Part shown: in pieces, positions 10,224-19,321 of the stretch
Position numbering within the stretch: position 1 is the first letter of the stretch
How the letters are laid out: every line of letters starts with the position of its first letter
Origin: Pseudomonadota bacterium
Lineage (GTDB): Bacteria; Pseudomonadota; Alphaproteobacteria; Rhizobiales; Hyphomicrobiaceae
Length of the DNA: 64,000 nt
Assembly: GCA_018242215.1 (NCBI GenBank)
Contig: JAFECG010000027.1
Coordinates: 1-64,000 of the forward strand
Direction: 5' to 3'
Translations under genes and position numbers: made by a program
Notes under the pieces: model-generated
Database searches by the model: none
What the model saw: only the letters and a program-made list of their open reading frames with translations
What the model was told of the DNA's origin: nothing

Positions 10224-10305
10224 ACATTTAGAGAGCAGCCCTGTCCGCAACCCCTGCGCCGCCGCGAAGAAGCATTTAGAGACGATTTCAGTAAGGACCA
10301 AGCCG

Positions 10306-11127
10306 ATGGCAACATCAAAACACCCGTCTTCGTCAGGACGCCCGCTCGCCGTCGTGACCGGTGCATCGACCGGTATCGGCTACGAGCTAGCGCGAATTTG
10401 CGCGCAGAAGGACTACGACCTCGTTATCGCCGCCGATGAATCAAAAATCCACGATGCAGCCGAGAACTTCCGGGCGCATGGTGTCAACGTAGATTCGATA
10501 GAGGTCGACCTCGCAACCACAGACGGCGTTGCAAAACTCTATGAAGCTCTCAAAGGACGGCGAGTGTCGGCGCTCTTGGCAAATGCAGGGCGCGGGCTCG
10601 GTAAGGGTTTTCTCGACCAGGACTTCGCCAAGGTTCGCCATGTCATCGACACCAACATCACTGGAACGCTCGCCCTCATTCAGCGTGTCGGGCGCGACAT
10701 GCGGGATTACGGCGAAGGAAAAATTCTGATTACGGGCTCCATCGCCGGCTTTAGCCCTGGCACATTTCAAGCGGTTTACAACGCGTCGAAGGCGTTTCTG
10801 GACTCGTTTTCGTTTGCGCTTCGTGCGGAGCTCAAGGACACGGGAATTACCGTCACTTGCCTGATGCCTGGGGCCACCGAAACGGATTTCTTCGAGCGCG
10901 CCGACTTGATGGATACGAAAATCGGACAGAAGAAGAAGGACAACGCTGCAGATGTCGCGCAAGTCGGGTTCGACGCGATGATGCGCGGGGATGGCGATGT
11001 CGTGAGCGGATGGCATAACAAATTGCAGTCGGCTATAGCGAACATCATTCCTTCGGGAATCCTGGCAGAACAACACCGCAAGGAAACCGAACCCGGTAGC
11101 GGACAAAAGCAAGCGAAGGGCGCATGA
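10306..11127 (+). CDS. Short-chain dehydrogenase/reductase
   Basis: 273 residues with a classical SDR fold. The cofactor motif TGASTGIGYELA is near residue 20, the NAG-like motif appears as LLANAGRG, the catalytic Ser follows in ITGSIAGF, and the active-site pair is YNASK. Start MATSKHPSS is preceded by a weak AAGGAC sequence. The 38-residue in-frame upstream extension has no SDR character. The substrate is unknown. It ends the run of three genes that begins with the zinc alcohol dehydrogenase. Confidence 0.92.
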   Translation: MATSKHPSSSGRPLAVVTGASTGIGYELARICAQKDYDLVIAADESKIHDAAENFRAHGVNVDSIEVDLATTDGVAKLYEALKGRRVSALLANAGRGLGKGFLDQDFAKVRHVIDTNITGTLALIQRVGRDMRDYGEGKILITGSIAGFSPGTFQAVYNASKAFLDSFSFALRAELKDTGITVTCLMPGATETDFFERADLMDTKIGQKKKDNAADVAQVGFDAMMRGDGDVVSGWHNKLQSAIANIIPSGILAEQHRKETEPGSGQKQAKGA

Positions 11128-11619
11128 GCAGACCAGCGCTCTCCCTGCCGCGAACCCCACCAAAAGCTCAGGAACAAGTCTGAAAAGCGTCAGAGCTAAC
11201 AGCTAATCGCAACGATCTGCTCGCGCGCCTAGAAACCTGAATGTCCCTGTCTTTGTGGCCGAAATGGATAGAGATGGAGTTGAGCGGCATGGTGGGATTG
11301 CGTTCGCCTTGTCCGATATGGAAAGCGCCAAATTGACGATCGCTCAGCTCCGCCGCCAAACTTTCTTTGCGGTCATCGAAGCTAATAACCGCGGCACCGA
11401 GCCCGGCCATTTGAAACATAAAGGCGCGCGGTGCCGGCCGGGAATCTAAGAGCGATGCTTTGCCAACACGGACGTCGCTGCGCCCGCCCGTCATTCCGAC
11501 GTTCGGCCGACATAACGACGTCTATTCATCATTCAGTTTTGAATAGTTCATCCGGCGGCTTTTTCCCAACTATCTCGTTGCGGCGAAGCCACCCAATCTA
11601 AAGGCTCCGCCGCCGCCCA
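11128..11619. other. Intergenic region, no supported gene
   Basis: About 490 bases between the SDR and the convergent MBL gene. Short overlapping frames occur on both strands (11255-11449 plus, 11168-11494 minus), but none has a recognisable motif, a good ribosome binding site or family resemblance. Confidence 0.5.
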
Positions 11620-12603
11620 TCACAGATTCATATTCATTGGGGCCGGCAGATAGCGGAATCCATCCCCCTGCTTTACGAAGTGTCCATACCCGGGCCACGC
11701 GAAATGGTAGGCCAGGATTGGAACTCTATTCGTCGCGAGGAAATCGAGCATCTTGAGACGTGTTTTTACTGCCAGCTTTGTGTCCGTGTCGAAGACAAAT
11801 TCCATGCGCGGATTTTCTATGAGCAGCACAGAGTGATGCGAGATGTCGCCCACAAACATGAACGACTGCCCTTCCGACTGAATATTGAACATGGTGTGGC
11901 CGAGCGTGTGACCCGGAGCGGAAATGGCTGTGATGCCTGGAAGAAATTCCTGATCATCCTTGAAGAATGTCAAACGATCCTTCACCGGCAGCAAATTCTT
12001 GCGCGCGTGAATGATGAATTTCTTCTTCCAGGGCAAATCCATCTGCCCCTCATCCGTCCAGTAATCAAAATCGGCCTTGCTCATGTAGACGTGAGCGTTC
12101 GGATACATGAGAGCATCGTTCGCATCGACGATGCCGCCGATATGATCAATGTGGCCGTGCGAAATGACAACGGCATCGATATCTTCGCGTTTGATCCCGG
12201 CCGCGGCCAGGGTATTCGGCAACAGCCCGCCCTTTGGCCCAAACATCTTCGAGGTCCCGAGGCCAGTGTCGAATAGAACAAGTTTGTCATTCATGTTCAC
12301 GACGAAAGAATTGAGCTCAATATTCATATCCGTCGGATTCATGAGATTGTCGGTCAACTCTCGCTGGACTTCTCCCTCCGGGCCTCCCAGGAATGTACTC
12401 GTCGGGTCGCCGAGCATCTGCCAGCCATCAGAGACAACGGATATCTCCGCGCTTCCAACATAGAAGCGATACCAATACGGCGCTTGCGTGTGCCGTTTTG
12501 CTTCTTTGGCGAAAATTGGTGCATCGAGCCCAGACAATCCAAGTCCTACCCCCGCACCTACGCCCAAAGCCATGAGATTTCTGCGCGAAACTTCTTCAAA
12601 CAT
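11620..12603 (-). CDS. Tat-exported MBL-fold metallohydrolase
   Basis: 327 residues. The N-terminus has SRRNLMAL followed by a hydrophobic Gly/Leu stretch ending near APIFAKEA, a Tat-type signal. The core is metallo-beta-lactamase fold: HGHIDHIGG is the zinc-binding HxHxDH, with GHTLGHT and FVGDISHHS providing further ligands. Start MFEEVSRRN is selected because GGAGGAGG precedes it. Family members include periplasmic lactonases, sulfatases and quinoprotein-relay-like proteins, so the substrate is open. It is divergent from a LysR regulator, which probably controls it. Confidence 0.88.
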   Translation of the reverse strand: MFEEVSRRNLMALGVGAGVGLGLSGLDAPIFAKEAKRHTQAPYWYRFYVGSAEISVVSDGWQMLGDPTSTFLGGPEGEVQRELTDNLMNPTDMNIELNSFVVNMNDKLVLFDTGLGTSKMFGPKGGLLPNTLAAAGIKREDIDAVVISHGHIDHIGGIVDANDALMYPNAHVYMSKADFDYWTDEGQMDLPWKKKFIIHARKNLLPVKDRLTFFKDDQEFLPGITAISAPGHTLGHTMFNIQSEGQSFMFVGDISHHSVLLIENPRMEFVFDTDTKLAVKTRLKMLDFLATNRVPILAYHFAWPGYGHFVKQGDGFRYLPAPMNMNL

Positions 12604-12689
12604 GCCGCCTCCTCCATGATCAAATACCTGGACACCAAAAGCTCGCCTGAGCCGTAGGAAATGCGCGCGATATGCAATAATGTCCAAGA

Positions 12690-12704
12690 CCAATATATTA
12701 TTGG
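12690..12704. promoter_or_regulatory. Candidate LysR operator (CCAATA-TAT-TATTGG)
   Basis: Perfect 6-bp inverted repeat with a 3-bp spacer in the short divergent promoter between the MBL hydrolase and its LysR regulator, 19 bp upstream of the LysR ATG. Its position and AT-rich 15-bp size fit a LysR T-N11-A site. Confidence 0.5.
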
Positions 12705-12722
12705 CTTCATAGGCGAACGGTT

Positions 12723-13610
12723 ATGCTTATTCGGCAGGCGCATTACATTCTCGCGGTCGCAGAGCACGGAAACTTCACCCGTGCTGCATCCGCCCTTAAC
12801 ATTTCACAACCGGCGCTCTCGCAACGGATCATTGATCTCGAGGGCCAACTGGGCGTCCAATTATTTGACCGCTCCGGTCGGATAGTAAGACCGACGGACG
12901 AGGGACGGACCTATATCGAGCATGTGCGTCGCGCACTGCGTGAGCTCAATGCCGGGGAACGTGCGATGCAGGACGTCGTAAGGGCCTTTGGCGGTACGCT
13001 TCGTGTCGCGTTTCTTCCGCTTTTCACCACGCACCTTGTCGGACCACTGATGCAATCATTTTACATGCAGCATCCCGGCGTCGCTGTAACGATTGATATA
13101 TTGGCGCAAGCCGCGCTCGAGGCCGCCCTCCTCGATGACTCCATTGATATCGGCCTGGCATTCAGCGATGTGGAAAGTGAGGAGATCGAAGTCGAGACGA
13201 TCAAGGATGATGAACTCTGTCTCGTGGTCGGTAAGCGGCATCCGCTTTACGAACGAGACAAAGTTCGGGTGTCTGAACTCAAGGGAATCGATCTCGCGCT
13301 ATTGACGAGGGCGTTCATCACGCGTGGCCCGATTGATCGCTATTTTCGGATCCACAAGATCCGCCCCCGAATCGCGATCGAATCCAATTCAGCGGACTCA
13401 ATCATTGCCGTCGTACGAGGAGCGCCGGTTGCGACCGTGATGCCGTCAGAAACCGCAAGGCAACTGCCCGGACTCAAAGCCGTTGCGCTTGTGCCATCCC
13501 CGGGCACTTGGACGTTATCCGTGTTGCAGCGAAGAGATGCCTACCGAAGCGCAGCTGCGAAGGCGTTGGTAAAAATCCTGAAAAAGCAAAGGACAAATGA
13601 TAGCGGCTGA
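12723..13610 (+). CDS. LysR family transcriptional regulator
   Basis: 295 residues. The winged HTH at 1-60 has the family signature (AEHGNFTRAASALNISQPALS, counted over two segments; ELEGQLGVQLFDR-type wing). The effector domain runs from about residue 90 to 290. The start ATG lies directly after a candidate operator. Divergence from the Tat-exported MBL hydrolase suggests that gene is the target. The gene ends abutting a degenerate cupin gene that may formerly have been part of the same operon. Confidence 0.92.
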   Translation: MLIRQAHYILAVAEHGNFTRAASALNISQPALSQRIIDLEGQLGVQLFDRSGRIVRPTDEGRTYIEHVRRALRELNAGERAMQDVVRAFGGTLRVAFLPLFTTHLVGPLMQSFYMQHPGVAVTIDILAQAALEAALLDDSIDIGLAFSDVESEEIEVETIKDDELCLVVGKRHPLYERDKVRVSELKGIDLALLTRAFITRGPIDRYFRIHKIRPRIAIESNSADSIIAVVRGAPVATVMPSETARQLPGLKAVALVPSPGTWTLSVLQRRDAYRSAAAKALVKILKKQRTNDSG

Positions 13611-13640
13611 TCAACGTTTCCGCCGTGCCGCCGCAAAGGC

Positions 13641-13964
13641 GACCAAGGTACGCCTTTGCGCTCGCAAGATCTGCAAGGCGTTCCGGGCAAGGAGGGTGCG
13701 ATGCTGGTCGTCGAGTAGCCACCCGGCGGATCAGATCCGGTTCACCGTCACAATGCTTCAGTTTTCGTCTACGTGCTCGAAGGGAGCGTCGTCATGCAGG
13801 TGCGCGGCGCCCCGGAGGTCACCTTGCGCAATGGTCAGACGTTCTTTGAGGGCCCTGACGACATTCACGTCGTCGGCCGGAACGCCAGTCAGACGGATCC
13901 CGCTAAGTTTCTGGCCTTTTTCGTAAAGGACAAGGGTGCTCCTGCGGTGTTTCCTGCGAAGTAA
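13641..13964 (+). pseudogene. Cupin-domain protein, N-terminally truncated and interrupted by a stop codon
   Basis: The reading frame gives GVPGKEGAMLVVE, a TAG at 13716-13718, then PPGGSDPVHRHNASVFVYV and a full cupin barrel ending DKGAPAVFPAK. In intact relatives the position of the TAG is Tyr (VEYPPGG), so one base change explains it. The signal peptide and first residues expected for these exported cupins are missing upstream, where the LysR stop intervenes. Metal-ligand His residues of HRHN remain. A truncated product could start at 13773 but would lack the first strands. Confidence 0.8.
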
Positions 13965-14128
13965 CCGGCGGCCATCAAAAAGCCGGGGAGTGCTGCTGGC
14001 CGCCAAATCGTGGATCGTTTACGCACAAGCCTTTCGATTTAACGACATCCTTCGAGTGCGGGTGTGGAACGCATTCCGATCTTTAAAAACGAGTCGCGCT
14101 GGCGTCGTGTCGCGCGACTCGTGCGTCG

Positions 14129-15109
14129 TCATTTCATTCGGTGCGCGACCGAGACCGCGTAGGCTCCAGCCCTTGCGTCAATCATCGGATCCGCAGGCTC
14201 AATTCCCGCCGGCACGGCATTTGGCATGAAGAAGAGCTTGGGATTCGCGGCATCATCCCCGAGACTTTCTGTGAGGCTAATCGTGCCGAGCAGGACGGTT
14301 GGGCGGTCGGCAGGCCACGCGATCGAAGGATCGGCAATCTTGTCGCCAGTTGCCGATTTTTGGACCAAAAGCGAAAAGACGACGGGCGTCGTTTTTACTC
14401 TCTTCGCGATTTCCTCGATGAGGTAGTTCGCGGACTTCGACTTGGCCTGTGCGTCCGAAAAGAAATGCTCTCCGGCACCCGGTATAATTTCATATCGTCC
14501 GAAGGTGTCCGTGCCGTTTTTGTTTGTGAACTTGAAGGAATTTACGCCGAAGTACGGCAACGTCGCGTAGCTCTCTGGCATTGGCTTCGGCGCCGTAAGG
14601 AACGCCTTTGCGATCGGGTGAGCGCCAAGAAACTTATCCAGAGGCGTGGGCTTCGGAGTGTCAGGCTTTGAATTCGCCAATGCGATAAGTAACTGCTGAA
14701 ACTCGTCGGCCGTGGCTACGGGAAATCCATTGAAAGAGTGCGCGACGATGTCGGCGTCAGTGCCGTCAGGCAACTTGAACTTAATCGCCATGCCTCGCGG
14801 ACTTGCGAGACCATCGTTGTCCGGAATCGTTGGGACACCGGCGAAGTCGGAAAAACGTACGATAACGGGTACCTGCGAGCCATTTTGAAAGTGCGGTGCT
14901 TTAGAAAGCTGCGCAGCGCCGGCTGCTGCTGTGAATGTGCCCTTAAGGACCGTTCCTTTCGCATGCACGGCCCGAGCCATGTGCTCGCCGAACACGCCGT
15001 TAAGGGCGTGCACCAGACTATCCGGCGTAGATTCATCCGCCTTTAGTGGCGCTGCTTCCACAGCCATCAACGCGCTCGCAATCAAGACAGACGCTAAAAT
15101 GGTTTTCAT
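14129..15109 (-). CDS. Secreted catalase-related heme peroxidase
   Basis: 326 residues of the small catalase-fold (SrpA-like) peroxidases. The signal peptide is MKTILASVLIASALMAVEA with cleavage near AAPLKA. The distal His lies in ARAVHAKG (H49). The proximal motif RxxxY is RAGAY (R313, Y317) near the C-terminus. Length is about half that of typical catalases because the wrapping and C-terminal helices are absent. Family members are periplasmic peroxidases rather than strong catalases. A second copy lies at 57340-58368. The longer in-frame upstream start lacks a signal sequence and was rejected. Confidence 0.9.
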   Translation of the reverse strand: MKTILASVLIASALMAVEAAPLKADESTPDSLVHALNGVFGEHMARAVHAKGTVLKGTFTAAAGAAQLSKAPHFQNGSQVPVIVRFSDFAGVPTIPDNDGLASPRGMAIKFKLPDGTDADIVAHSFNGFPVATADEFQQLLIALANSKPDTPKPTPLDKFLGAHPIAKAFLTAPKPMPESYATLPYFGVNSFKFTNKNGTDTFGRYEIIPGAGEHFFSDAQAKSKSANYLIEEIAKRVKTTPVVFSLLVQKSATGDKIADPSIAWPADRPTVLLGTISLTESLGDDAANPKLFFMPNAVPAGIEPADPMIDARAGAYAVSVAHRMK

Positions 15110-15414
15110 GTTGTTCTTTCCTCCGTCGCAACCACCCAAGCGCAGCCGAGAGGTGAGATCGTCGAACGTCACGCTGTCCCGGCCACTCACGCATTTTTGC
15201 GTTGGGTCTGGCGATTAGTCGGAGGAGAACATTCCGACGTTACAAGGAGCATCCAATCAATGGGCAAGTGACTGACGCAGTTTAACGGAAAGAGTCCTTA
15301 AGCTTTCCGGGCCGCCGACTGCGGGTTGAACAGCGGAGCCGGGACAGGGGGTCGACCGGCTCCGCCTCCCGAGCGACAAGCGCGATAGTCATCGCTATGC
15401 CGCCAGAATTCTGT
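15110..15414. other. Intergenic region, nothing recognised
   Basis: About 300 bases between the catalase-like peroxidase and the AhpD-like gene, both on the minus strand. It presumably carries the promoter of the peroxidase. No clear repeat or terminator was seen. Confidence 0.5.
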
Positions 15415-15759
15415 TTATTTCTGCGCCTGCTCGATGGCGTCCATCGCGCGGACAGAATAGACTAATGCCGCGCCAGCGTTCATCGCGATGGCCACACCCA
15501 GTGCCTCGGCGATTTCCTCTTTCGTGGCTCCTGCATCCACGGCAAGCTGAGAATGGTCGGAAATGCAGCCATCGCACCGCGTCGTGACAGCAACCGCCAA
15601 CGATATGAGCTGTCGCGTCTTCTCATCCAAATGAGCGGTCTTTGCACCGGCGCCCACGGTCGTCAGATAGCCGTTCACGCTATCCGGAGATAGCTTCCCG
15701 AATTCGCTGATACGGCCCATGAGCGACGACCGATAGGTCTTCCAATCAAGAAATTTCAC
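15415..15759 (-). CDS. Carboxymuconolactone decarboxylase / AhpD-like protein
   Basis: 114 residues, all helical. The core is LISLAVAVTTRCDGCISDH, where CxxC followed by a His two residues later is the AhpD-type redox centre. Start is GTG with GAGGTGA upstream. These proteins act as disulfide reductants in peroxide or electrophile detoxification. The neighbouring catalase-related peroxidase, truncated haemoglobin and ECF sigma factor point to a stress setting. The exact partner is unknown. Confidence 0.9.
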   Translation of the reverse strand: MKFLDWKTYRSSLMGRISEFGKLSPDSVNGYLTTVGAGAKTAHLDEKTRQLISLAVAVTTRCDGCISDHSQLAVDAGATKEEIAEALGVAIAMNAGAALVYSVRAMDAIEQAQK

Positions 15760-16062
15760 GATTCACCTCGATGCGTTCACGTATCGACCTTCTCAACACC
15801 ACGCAGCATATCGAAGATGACGTCGTGTCAGCGCGGCTCAAGACCTCGCTATCTCGAATAGAACGAAGGATTTGTCGAAGAGCAATTCGCTATAGGGGGC
15901 ATAACCCGTCGCCTATAGATTGGCATCCAGCATTCCTAATCGGCTGGTTCGTTCCCTGCAGGGAGTATTCATCATCTTGCAGATCTAGGGGCGCCACCAG
16001 CGCACTTGCCGAACGCAGACATCAAGGCTTAGAGTTCCGCTTCCTTTTTTGCGGATCATTCC
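15760..16062. other. Divergent intergenic region, no gene seen
   Basis: About 300 bases between the AhpD-like gene and the truncated haemoglobin gene. The region should contain both promoters. No recognisable operator or small coding gene was found. Confidence 0.5.
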
Positions 16063-16494
16063 ATGGATACGTCTTCAAATTACCCCGATGGCCTAACGGC
16101 TCAAAAAGCAGCCCAATCGCTTTATGACCGCCTCGGCGGCGAGCAAAATCTTCGGGCGCTAGTTGAATCGTTTTACGATATTATCGAATTCGATCCAGCA
16201 GGGGAGGAGCTTCATGTCCTGCATCTGCGTGGACACGGAATAGCGCATTCGCGCATCGAGCAGTTTCGTTTTTTATCAGGCTTCCTCGGTGGGCCGCGCC
16301 TTTATATCGAGCGCTACGGCCATTCCGACGTTCGTAAGATGCATGAGCATGTCGAGATTTCCAAAACGGCCCGCGATCGCTGGCTCGCATGCATGGCGAC
16401 TGCCATCGATCGTGTTGGACTGTCGAGTGAGATTAAATCCGAATTGATGCGCCATTTCACTCGAGTTGCTACAATGCTTATAAATAGTGGCTGA
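16063..16494 (+). CDS. Group II truncated haemoglobin
   Basis: 143 residues with a 2-on-2 globin pattern: LYDRLGGEQNLRALVESFYDI at the B/C helices (in two segments), FLSGFLGGPRLY, YGHSDVRKMHEHVEI containing the proximal His (H94), then RDRWLACM. Group II truncated globins bind O2 and NO and are associated with NO or oxidative stress. The cytoplasmic product is of normal length. Upstream is an AhpD-like gene on the opposite strand and downstream is the convergent anti-sigma gene. Confidence 0.92.
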   Translation: MDTSSNYPDGLTAQKAAQSLYDRLGGEQNLRALVESFYDIIEFDPAGEELHVLHLRGHGIAHSRIEQFRFLSGFLGGPRLYIERYGHSDVRKMHEHVEISKTARDRWLACMATAIDRVGLSSEIKSELMRHFTRVATMLINSG

Positions 16495-16552
16495 TAGATC
16501 TCACCGATGACGCGAATCGGCTGAATTCGGCCTGCGTCAGAGAGAAACTAAT

Positions 16553-16765
16553 TCAACTTGGGTCGCCGTTGCTTGCCTCGCGATCGAAGTAGGTGCGCAA
16601 CTGCCGGAACAAGACCTGAAACTGGACGCTGGCCTTAGAACACAGCGGGCATTCCGCAATATGCTGTTCAAGCGCGCGGGATTCGGACTCGGTCAGTGGA
16701 CGATCCTGACTTTCGCTGACGAGCCAAGTTGTATCACGACAAGTGATTTTTGGGGCTGTGTTCAT
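16553..16765 (-). CDS. Zinc-finger anti-sigma factor-like protein
   Basis: 70 residues from the ATG that overlaps the sigma factor stop by ATGA, indicating translational coupling. The pattern LEQHIAECPLC gives the HxxxCxxC zinc motif of ZAS anti-sigma factors. The protein is too short to have a transmembrane or periplasmic domain, so it would be a cytoplasmic anti-sigma, perhaps redox-sensitive through its zinc thiols. A start nine residues upstream is also possible but would not change the domain. Confidence 0.8.
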   Translation of the reverse strand: MNTAPKITCRDTTWLVSESQDRPLTESESRALEQHIAECPLCSKASVQFQVLFRQLRTYFDREASNGDPS

Positions 16766-17343
16766 CCCCGCCTCCAATTCATGTCCATGCACAAACGCAG
16801 CTGCATTCGCGCGCGATAAAGCAGAATGCGTAAATGTCCTGGAGTTATATTGAGCAGCTGTTGGATTTCATTGGCCTCGATCTCCAGCCATTCACGCATC
16901 ATGAAGGCACGTGATGTCTTCTCAGGCAAGCGAGTGAGGCAGGCCTCAAGCACTTTAAAGAAGGCAGCCCTTTCCGTAACACTTTCAGGGTCGGTCCAGG
17001 GGTCCTTCATATCCCGCCAGCATCCTGTTCCGTCAAACAATCCATCGAAGGCGCTAATGTCGTAGTCAATGTCATCAAATTTGCTTGCCGCGAATTGATG
17101 TCGTTTTTTCGATCGGATAATATCGAGGATCTTGTATTTCATAATCGAAATAAGCCACGTCTTGATACTGGCTTCTCGGCGAAATGATTTTCGCCCGCTC
17201 AACGCCGCAAGCAAAGTCTCCTGTACAGCATCTTCGGCGGCGGCCCGGTCCTGAAGCTGCACGAGCGCGAGCTTGAGCAGCACCGGCCGATAGGCGGCAA
17301 CCTGTGCGTCGAACTCCTCGGCTTCATCGACAAGATCGGACAT
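16762..17343 (-). CDS. ECF-type RNA polymerase sigma factor
   Basis: 193 residues from MSDLVDEAEE. An upstream in-frame start would give 212. Region 2 is seen at LLKLALVQLQDRAAAEDAVQ and the Trp-containing KTWLISIMKYKILDIIR. Region 4 is at RAFMMREWLEIEANEIQQLL with an LYRARMQLR recognition helix. It is coupled with the zinc-finger gene downstream. Promoter targets cannot be derived, but the divergently transcribed tiny secreted protein gene shares the intergenic region and may be one. Confidence 0.88.
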   Translation of the reverse strand: MSDLVDEAEEFDAQVAAYRPVLLKLALVQLQDRAAAEDAVQETLLAALSGRKSFRREASIKTWLISIMKYKILDIIRSKKRHQFAASKFDDIDYDISAFDGLFDGTGCWRDMKDPWTDPESVTERAAFFKVLEACLTRLPEKTSRAFMMREWLEIEANEIQQLLNITPGHLRILLYRARMQLRLCMDMNWRRG

Positions 17344-17486
17344 GGCGCCACTTCGCTCGGATTCATCTGTAACTCTCAGCGACTTCTCCCCGACTAACAT
17401 TCGATTTCGGATGTCTGCAAGCCTCCTCTCTTCGAGCGACAGCCTGAGATCTGTCCATGTCAGAAACTAACAAAGGAGTTCTAATA

Positions 17487-17639
17487 ATGAATCGATTGAT
17501 ACTGTCTGCTCTTCTCACAGCCGCTCTCTTCTCTCCTTGCATGCCGGCATTTGCGGGCTCTTCGGAATACGGAAATGCGATCCGCGAGGCTTCTGCTTCC
17601 GGCAGCATCACGCCGCATGGCGTGTGGGACAGCAAATAG
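17487..17639 (+). CDS. Tiny secreted protein with C-terminal GSITPHGVWD motif
   Basis: 50 residues: signal peptide MNRLILSALLTAALFSPCM and cleavage near AFA-GSS, leaving a mature peptide of about 30 residues ending SGSITPHGVWDSK. AAAGGAG stands 9 bp before the ATG. The same GSITPHGVWD block and similar upstream sequence (GTCCAT, then AAGGAG) occur in the 90-residue secreted protein at 54104, which has an additional two-Cys region in the middle. This copy may be a shortened paralogue. It is divergent from the ECF sigma operon and may be regulated by it. Confidence 0.6.
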   Translation: MNRLILSALLTAALFSPCMPAFAGSSEYGNAIREASASGSITPHGVWDSK

Positions 17640-17904
17640 AAGGAGCACATGAAAGCCTGCGACCATCACCGCCAGTCGTGGAGTGATCATAGTCGATCTA
17701 CTTTCGCCGGTGCGATGGTCGCGGTCTCCGACCTGAGCTTCCGTTTTTGGCCAAATATGGCCCGATGGCGTGCGGGTTTAATACTGTCCGCATCCCAGGA
17801 ACTATCGCTTCCCGCGGAACAACGCAGTCCGCTGTTGACGGTTCGGCCACCCACACCGGGCCGGGCTGTCCATTCCGCCTTGAAGCAGGACTAAGGCAGC
17901 GCAT

Positions 17905-18410
17905 TTTTCCGTGCACAACGCGAAGTCTGTCGCTAACACCTGCAGGCGAGCGCATGCTGCCCGCCGTTATCGAAACGCTAAGAGCATTCGACAAGATCAA
18001 AAATCTTGTAGCTCAAGAAGCGGCGCCGAGCTCCGCGGCTCAAATCGGAATTTCGACTATTGTTGGTATCACCCAGGCTCGAAATGCGCTGGCAGCTTTT
18101 TGCAAACTTCGGCCCGATGCGAGAATCATCTACCGCGAAGCAATCTCCCGAATCTCTACGACGCGCTCAAGGCAACGGAATTGGATTTGATCTTTGCACC
18201 GATGGACTCGGTGCGCGCGCTCGCGAGCGAATGTGTCTATCAGCTCTGCGGGGAGGCGCTGATGTTCCCTCCATCTCAACTCGACAGAAGGCGGTGGAAG
18301 GTCGAGCCACAGTTGAATTCAAGAAGATTGCGACCAGACATACGCGCGTATTTGAGAAGGCGTCCCTGGGCACTATCACCTTACGAAGTCCCTGCCAGAA
18401 AGCGCTAAAG
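17905..18410 (+). pseudogene. Decayed LysR family regulator
   Basis: Pieces of a LysR protein are spread over three frames. The first is TRSLSLTPAGERMLPAV with the effector-domain start QIGISTIVGITQARNAL. The second, after about 18140, is NLYDALKATELDLIFAP and ECVYQLCGEALMF. The third is VPSISTRQKAVEGRATVEF. At least two frameshifts and loss of the N-terminal HTH make it nonfunctional. No intact copy is in the window. Confidence 0.7.
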
Positions 18411-18517
18411 TAAGTGGTTGCGAGGGATCAAGCAGATCGTTCATTAGTCAGGTCCTCGGTGGGTAAAAAGCCGACGTTTGCATACGGTGTCGCCAGTGTA
18501 TCTAGCGGGAACCAACC

Positions 18518-18733
18518 TTATCGTTCGGGTTGTACAGTCTGCCTCTCCAACCACGACAGCAGATCCTTCCTCCGGTAAATGACCTTCGATTTCTTGCTGT
18601 CCCCGAGCTTGATGTAGGGCGGTCCGCTCTTATCCACCCGCATCCCCTCCAACGTCCGCGCCGACAGGCAGCACATCCGCGCCGCGGTCTCCGTGTCCAT
18701 GAACGGAGGGATGTCGTCTTCCTCGCTGGTCAT
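18518..18733 (-). CDS. AlpA/excisionase-like helix-turn-helix protein
   Basis: 71 residues from MTSEEDDIPPFM. The pattern METAA...LSARTLEGMRV...GPPYIKLGDSKKSKVIYRRKDLLSWL, read in segments, is the HTH_17/AlpA fold typical of recombination directionality factors and mobile-element regulators. A longer in-frame extension upstream is antisense to the neighbouring gene and was rejected. It is divergent from 18830-19321. It probably belonged to an integrated element. Confidence 0.8.
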   Translation of the reverse strand: MTSEEDDIPPFMDTETAARMCCLSARTLEGMRVDKSGPPYIKLGDSKKSKVIYRRKDLLSWLERQTVQPER

Positions 18734-18829
18734 GTGATGGGCGGTCCCCTTTATTCCCGGGCGCACCCACCCTAAACATGCCGCGGAATTTCTGCTAGGC
18801 AGTGGGTCCGGCTTTAGCAAGGACAACCG

Positions 18830-19321
18830 ATGGCGGACAAGGACGCTTACGACCGACAGATGATCACCCACCGCCGCGCCTTCGACGCGGCGCACCGCGC
18901 GTTGTCGGCCGAGTTGGGGGTGCTGACCACCACCCGCGACGTGGCGGACTTGGTCATCAGCCGGGTGGAGGAGTTCGGGGTTGACCACACGCTCGAGGCG
19001 CTGGTGAAGTCGCCGAAGGAGTTCCTGCTTGACCGTGCGCCCTCCCCCGATGAGATGAAGATGATCGGCCCCCAGGTGAGCGCTGCCTACGAGGCCAACG
19101 CCGCCATGGACAGGTTGCTTGGCGAACGTGAGAAGGAACTGAGCGGCGGCAGCTTCAAAAACAGGCCCACGTTGCTCCAGTTGTTCGGTCGCGAAGTCAC
19201 CTTCGATCCTGACGGCCAAAGCATCCGCTACAACGACACCGGCGAGATGAAATCGCCGACCATGGTGACGGTGCGTCCGCGCCCGAAGTTCAAGTCGCCG
19301 GACAAGACGCGCGAGCGCTAG
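18830..19321 (+). CDS. Orphan protein beside AlpA-like gene
   Basis: 163 residues, not recognised. The protein is charged and helical in the first 110 residues (AFDAAHRALSAELGVLTTTR, DEMKMIGPQVSAAYEANAAM) and ends with a beta-rich, Lys/Arg/Pro-rich tail. GC and codon bias are higher than in the flanking sequence, consistent with transfer. No ribosome binding site is obvious (ACAACCG precedes ATG). It probably belongs to the same element as the adjacent HTH gene. Confidence 0.6.
   Translation: MADKDAYDRQMITHRRAFDAAHRALSAELGVLTTTRDVADLVISRVEEFGVDHTLEALVKSPKEFLLDRAPSPDEMKMIGPQVSAAYEANAAMDRLLGEREKELSGGSFKNRPTLLQLFGREVTFDPDGQSIRYNDTGEMKSPTMVTVRPRPKFKSPDKTRER

Noticed and set aside
18734-19219. 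162-residue N-terminal extension of the AlpA-like HTH frame
   Set aside because: Antisense to the 18830-19321 gene and without family similarity; the HTH starts at its own ATG.
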